NCBI GenBank assembly: GCA_023957015.1
Contig: JAMLHR010000027.1
Coordinates: 1 to 35,103, forward strand
Direction of reading: 5' to 3'
From: Thermomicrobiales bacterium
GTDB taxonomy: Bacteria > Chloroflexota > Chloroflexia > Thermomicrobiales > UBA6265
Length of the DNA stretch: 35,103 nt
A program made the translations under genes and the position numbers. The notes under the pieces are model-generated. The model was not told the origin of the DNA. It saw only the letters and a program-made list of their open reading frames with translations, and ran no database searches. Positions 16,478 to 25,558 of the stretch are shown here, piece after piece (within the stretch, counting starts at the first letter, position 1; every line of letters starts with the position of its first letter).

Positions 16478-18251
16478 ATGTCATTGCGCTCTATACTCCG
16501 CGTTTTCGCGGTCATCGCCGTTTGCTTGTCCAGCATCGGGATCACTCCGGCGTTCGCACAAACGTCAAACAGTAACGTCAGCGTCACCGCCGCTCGCATC
16601 TGCGGAGATCAATCCCTGGAAGTGCGTTGGACCGGCGATAGCATTGACGGTATCAGCGTATCACTGAGCAATACATCCGATGAGTGGACGAGTGGATGGA
16701 TCGAGATTCCAGATGTGGATGCTGGCACATTTACAACGCCAGTCGGAAGAAACTTCGACAAGGTCAGTGGTCGAGACGACCTTCTCCGACGGCTCATCGC
16801 AACAGGTCGATATCGATACCGGCACCTGTGCTGATAGTGCTGAGAATCCGGCACCACAACCCACATCAATCACCATTTCCGGTCGGGTCACAGATGGCGA
16901 CGGACAGCCAATCAACGGGGCGGAGATCTGCGCAAACATCACCTGGGAGTTTTTCTACTCGTGTGTATCTTCGGCACGAGATGGATTCTACACAATAGTG
17001 GGCGTGCCAGATGGCGAGGGTATGCTCTTCGTACAGGCATCTGGGTACCAAGCCCAGTCACTGGAGTTCACCGCAGCGAGTGAAAACATTACCTTTAGCC
17101 CTGTGCTTCGAGCATACACATGGATATCAATTTCAGGAATAGTTACCGACAGGAACGGACAAACCCTCCCCGGTGTACGTGTCTGCCTCAGTTCGATGGC
17201 GAGTTCGGGATCTGACTGTACTCATACAACTGCGCAAGGTAGCTATAAGTTTGAAGTGGCTGAGCGTGAGAATATTCCGCCTCACGATCTCTTCTCGGGA
17301 GATCGGAACTGGGCCTTCAGTTCTGATCGTTTCACTATTGATACCCAGGAGATCCAGATCAATCTCGTTGCGGTACTGAGGAAACGCCGACTGAAAACAC
17401 TACACCCTATTTCCTGGACGCGTCGTAGATAGTGACGGCAATCCCGCATCATGCAGTTCGCAGCATGTGATGTTGGGGGGCGACAGTCCGAGTGCTTCAT
17501 CTCTAATGGTGAGTCCAACTTGTTCGAACTGGGCCTCTGGGGATCAGATTTCGCCGTCTCTGCCCAAGGATGTCCAACGTTCAATCAGTATCTTTACGAG
17601 AATTTCGAACTTCCGGAGGACTTTGACCTCGGAACCATCACGCTTGATTGCGAAGTGGGTGAAACACGACGGAGACACCAGCCGTAACACACCCACGACC
17701 ACCATTCCGGTAACAGAGACACCAGTGGTAACCGAGACACCAGTCGTCACGCCGACTGAAACGGTGACACCTGAAGGCGAGAACACGCTCATCGTCACGA
17801 TCACGCTGCCGGATGGTGCCAGTATCGAAGGTGCTCCCTACAACCTCTATGCCGCTCAGGCATCGGTCGTGTTCGAGTCCGAACCCTATCGATCCGGTGT
17901 GGTCGGGGCCAAGAACACGATCGAGATCGCTGATCTCCTGCCTGGCACCTACAAGCTCGTGATCTCGCCAGAAGGCATGGGTCCGATCGAAGCAATCATC
18001 GAGGTCGGTGATCAGCCGCTGACCGAAGTCCGACTCACCGTGAACGAGGACGGATCGGTGACGATTGGCGATGTCGCCCAGGTAACACCGACGGCACCAA
18101 CCGAGGAGGAGGAGTCCGATGAGGTCACAGCGCCCCCACGACCGGTACCGGTGCACTCAATGGATCGATGGGTGTGCTCATGATGCTTGGTATCGCGGCG
18201 TCGGCGCTGATGATGGCCGGTGGATTGGCCGTACGCCAGAAACGCGGGTAG
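16478..18251 (+). pseudogene. Secreted wall-anchored protein with repeat beta domains, interrupted by frame changes
   Basis: As read, the gene is broken into several frames but makes sense when they are joined. The start has a strong AGGAGGGAG site and a signal peptide (residues 1-27, ending TPAFA). A shift near 16755-16775 leads into two to three carboxypeptidase-regulatory-like units with the pattern SGxVTDxxGQxxxG (about 16870, 17130 and, after further shifts, 17413). Another shift lies near 17660-17685, before a Thr/Pro-rich stalk (TETPVVTETPVVTPTETV). A further beta domain and an acidic EEEES stretch follow. The last shift near 18110-18130 opens a frame with PTTGTG, a hydrophobic helix and a RQKRG tail, ending at 18251, like an LPxTG-type sorting signal. 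It is probably a surface adhesin or structural protein. At least five indels are needed; sequencing error and true decay are both possible. Confidence 0.7.
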
Positions 18252-18270
18252 ATAGTCTCATCGTTAAGGT

Positions 18271-18307
18271 GAAGCCGGTGGTGCATCTGCACCACCTTCG
18301 GCTTCCT
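18271..18307 (+). terminator. Strong terminator after the surface protein gene
   Basis: GTGGTG/CACCAC forms the inner stem and GAAGCCG/CGGCTTC the outer stem with a three-base bulge, followed by CCTCCTTTA. It starts 20 bases after the TAG at 18249-18251, which supports that position as the true end of the surface protein frame. Confidence 0.75.
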
Positions 18308-18404
18308 CCTTTACCCAACCGACACGTGTTGACAAGACGAAGCTGCGGCCGTGGGCGGACCACCGCCGCTACTGATACACGAGCCGTATGTGACCGCCGT
18401 AGTG

Positions 18405-18516
18405 GCATGGTGCCACGAAGCCCGGGGATCAAACCTCGCGAACCCACATTTATACCTCTCATGGCCGCGGCAGGCAGCATGGCACCAAGAAGCCCGGGGA
18501 TTAACCCCAAGCCCAC
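18405..18516. repeat. Two imperfect direct repeats of about 40 bases
   Basis: Copy one is at 18405-18447 and copy two at 18477-18516, offset by 72 bases. They share GCATGG, CCA, the block GAAGCCCGGGGAT, AA, CC and a closing CCCAC. Copy one overlaps a palindrome, GTGGCA-TGG-TGCCAC (18402-18416). The 307-base stretch from 18252 to 18558 holds no gene I can support: only the terminator, these repeats and unassigned sequence. They may be members of a dispersed small repeat family, which cannot be tested with one window. Confidence 0.6.
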
Positions 18517-18558
18517 GTGTCATTTCAGGACGACCACTGCCGAAGGAAAGAGATTCCG

Positions 18559-19133
18559 CTACCGCTGTTCGCGCAGCAACAACGCCCAATCGGCGAGATT
18601 CTCGATCAACGACTTCACCTGCTCACGAGCGGTGTGGTTGGAGAGTTCACCGAGTTGATTGAACTTGTCCTCAGCAAAGGTGACGTAGACTTCGGGCTCC
18701 GGAATGACAACCGCCCCCATGCTGGTGAAAATCTGGCGCAAGTGCATCTGGGCGCGAACGGTGCCATTGCGATCACTGCTGGCACTGGCGATACCCACCG
18801 GTTTGCCGCGCATGAAGGAACGTCCCCTCGGCACAGAGGCCCAATCGAGTGTGTTCTCTTCAGCACACCGGGAATCGAGTACGCATATTCCGGCGTGCAG
18901 ATGAACATGGCATCGGCGCGACGCAGTGTCGCGCGGAAATCGCGGACGGTCGGGAAGCTATCGAGGTTGATATCGTCCGGATTATAGAATGGCAGCGTCT
19001 GGATCGGGAACTCGTTGATGTGGACATCCTCGGGTTGCAGCAGCATCGCCGTGCGCAACAGCCCACGATTGTAGCTCTGATCCCGCATACTGCCGACCAG
19101 CGCGATGATTTCTATCCGATCCTCGTGTTCCAC
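18559..19133 (-). pseudogene. NADPH-dependent FMN reductase, one frame change
   Basis: A flavodoxin-fold reductase of about 191 residues once one frame change is allowed. The GTG at 19133 is chosen, with AGGAG (19146-19142) upstream. The N-terminal frame gives IIALVGSMRDQSYNRGLL, the FMN phosphate loop, then LPFYNPDD and CTPEYAYSIPGVLK, typical of the NAD(P)H-dependent FMN/azo/chromate reductase family. At 18851-18862 the expected KNxLDWAS continues in another frame as NTLDWASVPRGR, consistent with one base lost or two gained. The rest (GKPVGIASASSDRNGTVRAQ, EPEVYV) is intact to the TAG at 18559. It would reduce flavin or quinones with NADPH. The otherwise good conservation favours a sequencing error or very recent mutation. 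Confidence 0.8.
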
Positions 19134-19154
19134 CCGTGGTGCTCCTGATGATGT

Positions 19155-19168
19155 CGCCTGGCCAGGCG
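19155..19168. promoter_or_regulatory. 14-bp perfect palindrome upstream of the FMN reductase gene
   Basis: CGCCTGG followed directly by CCAGGCG lies 21 bases upstream of the reductase GTG, overlapping its likely leader. It is a plausible repressor site. A second, shorter palindrome (CGCCGCGGCG) is at 19224-19233. The 408-base divergent gap to aconitase also holds TG-C-TATAGT (19319-19327), an extended -10-like element, and TACAAT at 19407-19412. Confidence 0.35.
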
Positions 19169-19437
19169 TTCCCACTCCCCAGCAAGAATCGCGCCGCACA
19201 TAAGTATCGCACGAGGGTCTGTGCGCCGCGGCGATGCTCCGCATGGTTCCCAGACGAGATCGGTGAAAACTGCCATCTGATAGCAGGGAAAGTCCTTCCC
19301 GAACCCAGAAATCGGACATGCTATAGTCGCGAACGTTCGGCGACCCGCAATCCTCTATACCCATCACCTGGCACAAATCTACGGCGCCCAACCGGGAAAC
19401 TTGCCCTACAATAGACAGTGAACAAATGGCACACACT

Positions 19438-19540
19438 CCCATCGGGCGTCACTACGTTCGATGGGTGGCGGCAGCGTTGTTTGCCCGCGGCTGTGGTCGA
19501 GATGCGGAGAGGCGCTCACGCCACTGAAAGGTCGCCTTTC
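19438..19540 (+). promoter_or_regulatory. Structured aconitase leader with a hairpin over the ribosome binding site
   Basis: CCCATCG (19438-19444) and CGATGGG (19459-19465) form one stem. Nearer the start, GAAAGG (19526-19531) pairs with CCTTTC (19535-19540) around TCG, and the ATG begins two bases later at 19542. The only Shine-Dalgarno-like sequence, AAAGG, is inside this stem, so folding could limit translation. No regulator is apparent. Confidence 0.4.
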
Positions 19541-19541
19541 T

Positions 19542-22378
19542 ATGAGCCAGTTCAACCATGACCCCTTCGGCGCACGCGCCAGCTTGCAGTTGAGTGACGG
19601 TCGCACAGTCACCTACTACAGCCTGCACAAGCTGGTAGACGACGGCGTTCTCGATTCCATCGAGCGCCTGCCGATGACGGTCCGCATTCTGCTGGAGAAT
19701 ATCCTCCGCAGCGCTGGCGGCGAGTTCACGAGCGAGGATCACGTCAAGCAACTCGCTACCTGGCAACCAACAGCCGGTGGCAATCTGGGCGACGATTTCG
19801 AGCTACCGTTCATGCCCGCGCGCGTGGTGCTGCAGGACTTCACCGGTGGTCCCTGTGTTGTCGATCTCGCGGCGATGCGCGATGCCGTGGCTGCCCTCGG
19901 TGGTGATGTCCGCAAGATCAATCCGCTGGTGCCGGTCGATCTCGTGATCGATCACTCGGTACAGGTGGACAAGTTCGGCACCAACCTCGCCTTCTTCAAC
20001 AACATGCAGCTGGAGTACGAGCGCAATCACGAGCGCTACGCGCCACTGCGCTGGGCACAGGGTGCGTTCCAGAACTTCCGCGCCGTGCCTCCGGGAACCG
20101 GTATCGTCCACCGGGTGAACCTGGAGTATCCAGCCGATGGGTCGGTATGCGCGAGATCGATGGCGAGATGGCCTTCCCGGATACCGTTGTCGGCACCGAT
20201 AGCCACACCACCATGATCAACGGCCTCGTGTCCTGGCTGGGGTGTCGGTGGTATCGAGGCCGAGGCTGTCATGCTTGGGCAGCCGCTCTATCAGCTGGCC
20301 CCCGATGTCGTTGGCTTCAAGTTCGTGGGCGAGCTCAATCCGGGCACGACCGCCACCGACCTCGTGCTGACCGTCACCGAGATGCTGCGCAAGCACGGTG
20401 TGGTCGGCAAGTTCGTCGAATATTATGGCACCGGCCTCTCCAATCTGAGCCTGGCCGATCGCGCCACGATCGCGAATATGGCGCCGGAGTATGGTGCTAC
20501 CGCTGGTCTCTTCCCGATCGACGACGAGACGCTGGCCTATATGCGCCTGACCGGTCGCGATGATGTGTTGGTAGAACTGACCGAGAAATATGCCAAGGAA
20601 CAGGGCCTATTCCGCACCGATGCCTCGCCGGATCCGCAGTTCAACGAGACGCTCGTGCTCGATCTGAGCACGGTCGAACCGAGCCTGGCCGGTCCACGCC
20701 GACCGCAGGATCGCCTGGCGCTGAGCAATCTCCGCAAGACGTTTCGCACTGCGTACTCCGATCGTATCGGTGTGGTGAAGACGGATTACGACGAGGAAGT
20801 CGCCGAGTCGTTCCCGGCCAGCGATCCGCCAGCCGCAACCGCCAGCGATGCCGCAAACCAGGCCGAGAAGCCGATCTCGATCAGAGCCTCAACCGCGGTG
20901 CTGGACAAGCCCACGGGTGTCGAGATCAGCATGAACGGCACCGATATCGAGCTGCGCCACGGCTCCGTGGCCATCGCCGCTATCACCAACAATTCAATAC
21001 CAGCAACCCGAGCGTCATGATCGGCGCCGGTCTGTTGGCGAAGAAAGCCGTCGAGCGCGGTCTCGATGTCGCCCCCTACGTGAAGACATCGCTGGCGCCA
21101 GGCAGCCAGGTCGTGACCCGCTATCTCGAGCAAAGCGGCGTGCTGCCTTACCTGAGCGCGCTTGGATTCCAGGTGGTTGGCTACGGCTGCACCACCTGTA
21201 TCGGCAACTCCGGTCCACTGCCGCAAGTGGTGGCCGATGCGATCGATGAGAACGAACTGGTCGTGGCCAGCGTGCTCAGTGGCAACCGCAACTTCGAGGG
21301 TCGCGTGCATCCGCAGGTACGCGCCAGTTTCCTGGCCAGTCCACCGCTGGTGGTTGCCTTCGCGCTGGCAGGCACGGTTGATATCGATCTCTCCAGGGAG
21401 CCAATCGGCCACGACCCGAACGGCGATCCCGTGATGCTGGCCGATATCTGGCCAACGCGCGAGGAGGTCATGGAGGCAATGGCCACCAGCGTCACACCGG
21501 AGATGTTCCGCGAGGAATACGCGACGGTGTTCAGCGGCGATGAGCACTGGCGGAATCTGCCGGTGCCGCAAGGCGACCTGTTCGAGTGGGATATTAGCTC
21601 GACCTATGTTCGCAAGCCAACCTTCTTCGACGATCTCTCGCCGGAACCGCAGCCGGTGGCCGATGTGAAGGCTGCCCGCGTGCTGGCATTGCTCGGCGAT
21701 TCTGTGACGACCGACCATACATCTCCCCGGCCGGTCTGATCGCCAGCGACAGTCCGGCCGCGTGAATACCTGCACAACAACATGGATGTGAAGCCGTACC
21801 AATTCAACAGCTACGGTAGCCGTCGCGGTAACCACGAGGTGATGGTGCGCGGCACCTTCGCCAATATCCGACTGCGTAACCAGATCGGTGCTGGCAAGGA
21901 AGGCAACTGGACCACCTACTTCCCCACCGGCGAAGTGACCACAATCTGGGAAGCCAGCATGCGCTACCAGGAGCAAGGTACCGAGCTCGTGGTGATCGCA
22001 GGCAAGGAGTACGGTACGGGCTCCAGTCGCGACTGGGCCGCCAAGGGCACGCTGATGCTCGGCGTGAAAGCGGTGATCGCCGAGAGCTTCGAGCGCATCC
22101 ACCGCAGCAACCTGGTCGGTATGGGTGTGCTGCCGCTGCAGTTCAAGCCGGGCGAGAACGCCGCCACACTGGGTCTGACCGGCGAAGAAGTGATCGATAT
22201 CCCGAATATCGACGCCCAAATGTCGCCGAAGGGTCTGATCACCGTGGTGGCGACGCGACCGGATGGCAGTCAGTTCAGCTTCGAGGCGATCCAGCGCGTC
22301 GATAGCAATGTGGATATCAACTACATGCGCAACGGCGGTATCCTGCAGACCGTACTGCGCCGACTGACGCAGGCGTAA
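19542..22378 (+). pseudogene. acnA: Aconitate hydratase (AcnA type), interrupted by several indels
   Basis: Joined across frames, this is a nearly complete aconitase of about 945 residues, which isomerises citrate and isocitrate in the TCA cycle using a 4Fe-4S cluster. It starts MSQFNHDPFGAR. Conserved blocks include [91 protein letters not shown] (two cluster cysteines), GDSVTTDH and [13 protein letters not shown]. Frame changes are inferred near 20137-20142, at 20228 and 20234-20236 (G-run losses inside the expected GLGVLGWGVGG), at 20987-20998, near 21713 and near 21763. At 20987-20998 the motif that should read T(S/N)CTNTSNP has lost its cysteine codon. Conservation outside the breaks is excellent, which favours sequence errors, although the cysteine-site change is not a simple homopolymer slip. 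Confidence 0.9.
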
Positions 22379-22411
22379 CGTAGCGCCGCATTTTATATGC
22401 GGTGACCAGCG

Positions 22412-22441
22412 CAGAGGGCGAGCCGGTTGGCTCGCCCTCTG
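22412..22441. terminator. Bidirectional terminator between aconitase and tyrS
   Basis: CAGAGGGCGAGCC and its complement form a perfect 13-bp stem with a GGTT loop, between two convergent genes. A smaller hairpin, CCGCAT-N5-ATGCGG, precedes it at 22386-22402. No long T-run follows on either side. The remainder of the 184-base gap shows nothing else. Confidence 0.75.
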
Positions 22442-22562
22442 TCGTTAATCGGTCGCCTGCCCCCGGACAACTCACGGTCGCGATTGGTGGCTCATACACG
22501 CACTTCTGCAACGCGACCGATCGGTCCGGGGCTACACTGCTCGCCGAATATGAAATCCGGCG

Positions 22563-23900
22563 CTACATAACCACCACACGCTTGAAGCGCTTCTTGCCAG
22601 CGCGGAGGATGACGGCAGCGGTGTCACCAAGAGCAGCGCTGAACGGCATATCCACATCGCTGACCTGATCCTCATTGACGCGGAGACCGCCCTGCTGTGC
22701 CAAACGGCGCGCCTCACCCCGACTCTTCGCCAGCTCGGCCGCCACAAATGCATCCGCGAGCGTGAATTCGTCTGTTACATCAGCAACAGCGATCTCGGTC
22801 GTTGGCAAACTGTCATCGTTGGCGGAAACCGTGGTGACACCGAAGAGCGCCTTGGTCGCCTCCTCGGCCTGCTGGGCGGCCTCAAGGCCGTGCGCCATGG
22901 CCGTCGCTTCCAGCGCAAGTACGCGCTTGGCCTCGCGCAACGCCTCACCCTGCACCGAGGTCAAGTCGGCGATCTCGTCATCCAGGATGTAGGTGAAGCG
23001 CTTCAGGTAGGTCTCGACCATGGCATCGTCGGTGTTCACCCAGTACTGGTAGTAGTCGTACGGGCTGAACATCTCCGGGTTAAGCCAGACACGCAGACCG
23101 GAGCCGGTCTTGCCCATCTTCTCACCGGACGGTGTTGTGATCAGCGGCTGCACCAGCGCGTAGGCCTTCTCGCCATCGGCGCGACGAATGAGATCAACAC
23201 CACCGAGGATATTGCTCCACTGATCGCTACCACCAAGCTGCAGTGTGCAGCCCATCTCGCGGAAAAGATGGAGGAAGTCGTAGCTCTGCACCAGTCGGTA
23301 GTTGAACTCAACGAAGTTGAGTCCGCCGCTCTCGAATCGCTTTTTGTACGTCTCGGAAGCAAGCATCTCATTGACGCTGAAGTGCTGGCCGATATCGCGC
23401 AGGAACGGGATATAGCTCAGTTGCAGCAGCCAATCGGCATTGTTCACCATCGTGGCGGCGGGGTTGTCACCGAACTGACCGCCCTCGAAGTCGAGGTACT
23501 TGCTGAGTTGGGCGCTGATACCCTGGAGGTTGTGCTCCAGATCCTCGAGCTTGATGATATCGCGGGCGCTGGTGCGCCCGGTGGGATCGCCAACCATGGC
23601 GGTGCCACCACCTGCAACCGCGATCGGTCGGTGACCGAATCGCTGCAACGTACCGTGAAGCATGAGCGTGGCCATGTGGCCAGCGTGCAGACTCACGCCA
23701 GTAGGATCGTAGCCGATGTAGAAGGTGCGGCAACCGGTCTCCAAGTGTTCCCGCAGACCGTCCTCATCAGAGACATCATGCACGAATCCGCGGTTACTCA
23801 GATAGTCCACCGCCGCCACGCCATGGGCGCGGGCGTACTCGGGCGCACTAACGCGTCCGGTTGGTGTGGTGAACGTTACTGGTTCCGCGGTGCTGGACAT
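22563..23900 (-). CDS. tyrS: Tyrosyl-tRNA synthetase
   Basis: A 445-residue class I aminoacyl-tRNA synthetase that charges tRNA-Tyr. The ATG at 23900 follows AGAGAGGA by about six bases; an upstream in-frame start at 23954 would run through a terminator hairpin. The HIGH-type motif is YDPTGVSLHAGH (residues 64-75), the tyrosine-binding region includes QLGGSDQWSNI, and the KMSKS-type loop is GEKMGKTGSG. The C-terminal S4 RNA-binding domain is visible as SRGEARRLAQQGGLRVN. No T-box leader was recognised upstream. The gene is intact although it abuts the frameshift-rich block. Confidence 0.97.
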   Translation of the reverse strand: MSSTAEPVTFTTPTGRVSAPEYARAHGVAAVDYLSNRGFVHDVSDEDGLREHLETGCRTFYIGYDPTGVSLHAGHMATLMLHGTLQRFGHRPIAVAGGGTAMVGDPTGRTSARDIIKLEDLEHNLQGISAQLSKYLDFEGGQFGDNPAATMVNNADWLLQLSYIPFLRDIGQHFSVNEMLASETYKKRFESGGLNFVEFNYRLVQSYDFLHLFREMGCTLQLGGSDQWSNILGGVDLIRRADGEKAYALVQPLITTPSGEKMGKTGSGLRVWLNPEMFSPYDYYQYWVNTDDAMVETYLKRFTYILDDEIADLTSVQGEALREAKRVLALEATAMAHGLEAAQQAEEATKALFGVTTVSANDDSLPTTEIAVADVTDEFTLADAFVAAELAKSRGEARRLAQQGGLRVNEDQVSDVDMPFSAALGDTAAVILRAGKKRFKRVVVM

Positions 23901-23923
23901 GATATTCCTCTCTCTACCAATGC

Positions 23924-23945
23924 GGCCCGGGCGTTTGCCCGGGCC
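23924..23945 (-). terminator. Hairpin after the first LCP gene
   Basis: GGCCCGGGC pairs perfectly with GCCCGGGCC around GTTT, 30 bases after the LCP stop and 23 bases before the tyrS start on the minus strand. It probably ends the LCP transcript, although no T-run follows. Confidence 0.6.
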
Positions 23946-23975
23946 AATCATCACGCTAACTGGTTGCCGGAGCGT

Positions 23976-24893
23976 CTAGATTTCACCATTCAGGAACGCC
24001 TGGACGTAACCTGGGAGTTGGCTCCAATCGCCCTGATAAACCCACATACCGCTCGCAAGGACATCTCCCCACAGGAGGTGGGTGAGGCTGCTCCAATAAA
24101 TGTTTTCGGCCGTGAAGTTCGGCGCGGCTGCCGCAAGCTGCAACTGCACCTCACCTGGGATGGTAGTGGTTACATACTGGGCACCTGTCTGCACCAACTC
24201 AGGAAGCTTGGTGACGTTCTCGGGCGATGTTGCCTGCTGGTATAGCGCAGTCAGGATCAACTGCTGGCGCATAACACGGCCGTCGTCACCATCCTGATGG
24301 CGTGTCCGCATCATCTCAAGAGCCTGCTCACCATTCAAGGTGATCTCACCCGCAGGGTAGAAGATCTGCTTGGTGCCATAGTCGAGCGTCGGATAGTCAT
24401 CATCGCGAAGGTCGTACGGATTCACGATCGTGACACCACCGAGCGCATCGACGATCGCCTCGACTCCCTCGAAACGGACGGAGAGCGCTGCATCGATCGT
24501 CAAACCGAAGTTGTACTCAAGGGTTGCTCGGGTGGCCGACATACCCTTCATCCAATCCTCCTTACCGTTACCGGCAACGGCTTTGAAGGCGGAATTGATC
24601 TTGCCATATCCAAGCCCAGGAATCTCCACGTAGAGATCGCGCGGGAAGCTCATGGTGCGCACAGTGTTGTTCACCAGATCAACGCGGCTCACCATCAACA
24701 CGTCGGTATTGAGTTCCTGCTCATCCGGGCGGGTATCCATGCCCATGATCAGGAAGGTGTAGACATCCTTAAGCTCCAAAGCCTCCGGTGTGGCGAAGGT
24801 TTGAGCATCAACGATACGAGCACCACCAACGGCGGCAGCCATCGCGGCAGCAAGACCAACAAACGTACGACGGTTCATGCGAGAATTAATCAT
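23976..24893 (-). CDS. LytR-CpsA-Psr (LCP) family cell-envelope ligase, copy 1
   Basis: A 305-residue exported protein. The N-terminus MINSRMNRRTFVGLAAAMAAAV has a twin-arginine pair before a hydrophobic stretch, so Tat export or anchoring is likely. LCP hallmarks are NTDVLMVSR, MSFPRDLYVEIPG followed by KINSAF, then DALGGVTIVNPYDL, and NGEQALEMMRTRH followed by GRVMRQQ, which hold the conserved arginines and aspartates that bind the polyprenyl phosphate. LCP enzymes attach wall polymers to peptidoglycan outside the membrane. A paralogue (25555-26532) lies just beyond a thioredoxin-fold gene. Start chosen with AAGGAA about ten bases upstream. Confidence 0.92.
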   Translation of the reverse strand: MINSRMNRRTFVGLAAAMAAAVGGARIVDAQTFATPEALELKDVYTFLIMGMDTRPDEQELNTDVLMVSRVDLVNNTVRTMSFPRDLYVEIPGLGYGKINSAFKAVAGNGKEDWMKGMSATRATLEYNFGLTIDAALSVRFEGVEAIVDALGGVTIVNPYDLRDDDYPTLDYGTKQIFYPAGEITLNGEQALEMMRTRHQDGDDGRVMRQQLILTALYQQATSPENVTKLPELVQTGAQYVTTTIPGEVQLQLAAAAPNFTAENIYWSSLTHLLWGDVLASGMWVYQGDWSQLPGYVQAFLNGEI

Positions 24894-24922
24894 TTGAAGT
24901 GATTCCTTACAGTGGGCCGAAG

Positions 24923-24952
24923 CTGACTACAACAGAACTTCAGGGGTATAGT
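24923..24952 (+). promoter_or_regulatory. Candidate promoter of the thioredoxin-fold gene
   Basis: CTGACT (24923-24928) and TATAGT (24947-24952) are 18 bases apart and would start transcription about 35 bases before the ATG at 24995. The -10 is inside a small inverted repeat, GGTA-TAG-TACC (24945-24955). The region is shared with the divergent LCP gene. Confidence 0.35.
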
Positions 24953-24994
24953 ACCGTATCCAGAGAGAACGTTCAGACCGAAGGGCTATCCGTC

Positions 24995-25558
24995 ATGGCG
25001 ACCACATCTATTGAATGGCTAACCGATTGGGCGACGGCGCTTGATCTCTCCCGCTCCAGAAAACTGCCCGTCCTGATCGATATCTGGCAGGACAATTGTA
25101 GTGGCTGCGAACGGTTGGCCAATGAAACGTTTACCGATCCCGCGGTCGTGGCGAGCGTCCAGGATCGCTTCATCCCGGTCAGTCTGCACCTCTTCCGTGA
25201 TCGCGCCATCGTCCGTGATTGGGGTCTTTTCTGGACCCCGACCGTGCTCTTCGCGGATCGCACCGGTCGCATCCGTTACGAATCCATCAATTACGTTCCC
25301 GCGGATGTGATGCTGGATGTCCTCGATATCGGCGAGGCTCGCGTGGCCATGCGGTGGAAGCAGATGGAAGTCGCAATCGAGCGTCTCCGCGATGTTGAAG
25401 CACGCCACCCGAATGGACCGATGACCGCCGAAGCCATATATTGGCGGGGTATGGCGGAGTATTTCCGTGATGGAAGTACACCCGCAAGCGCCAAATCCGT
25501 CTGGACCGAGATCACCGAACGGTTCCCCGATTCCATCTGGGCGCAAAGGCAACCCTAG
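24995..25558 (+). CDS. Thioredoxin-fold protein with CxxC motif and TPR-like tail
   Basis: A 187-residue protein. The ATG at 24995 follows AAGGG by nine bases; the upstream in-frame extension from 24899 overlaps the promoter region. Residues about 20-110 resemble thioredoxin_7/DsbD-C type domains: IDIWQDNCSGCERL carries the CSGC redox pair near residue 38, and TPTVLF supplies the cis-proline. The last 65 residues (AIYWRGMAEYFRDGSTPASA) look like a short TPR-type helical repeat. No signal peptide or membrane segment is seen, so it probably acts in the cytoplasm as a disulfide reductase or sensor. Its stop codon interlocks with that of the convergent LCP gene (shared CTAG). Confidence 0.8.
   Translation: MATTSIEWLTDWATALDLSRSRKLPVLIDIWQDNCSGCERLANETFTDPAVVASVQDRFIPVSLHLFRDRAIVRDWGLFWTPTVLFADRTGRIRYESINYVPADVMLDVLDIGEARVAMRWKQMEVAIERLRDVEARHPNGPMTAEAIYWRGMAEYFRDGSTPASAKSVWTEITERFPDSIWAQRQP

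Noticed and set aside
18178..18516. Minus-strand frame with repeated GLIPGL words
   Set aside because: The repetition comes from the two direct DNA repeats in the gap and no start site or family supports a gene.
19330..19339. CGAACGTTCG palindrome as an SOS (LexA) box
   Set aside because: GAAC and GTTC abut with no spacer, unlike the GAAC-N4-GTTC box of gram-positive LexA.
20786..22219. Minus-strand open frame of 477 codons opposite aconitase
   Set aside because: It continues across frame changes of the real gene and its product looks like reverse-strand low-information sequence; aconitase is clearly homologous on the plus strand.
22451..22531. Long-range inverted repeats (GGTCGC/GCGACC and CCCCGGAC/GTCCGGGG) as a structured RNA
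   Set aside because: The pairings cross each other and the loops are long; there is no supporting evidence beyond chance complementarity.
23901..23975. T-box leader upstream of tyrS
   Set aside because: Only about 75 bases separate tyrS from the upstream gene and they are filled by a simple terminator hairpin.
22890..24245. Long plus-strand open frame of 451 codons opposite tyrS
   Set aside because: Antisense to tyrS and to the first LCP gene, with no family resemblance or ribosome binding site.
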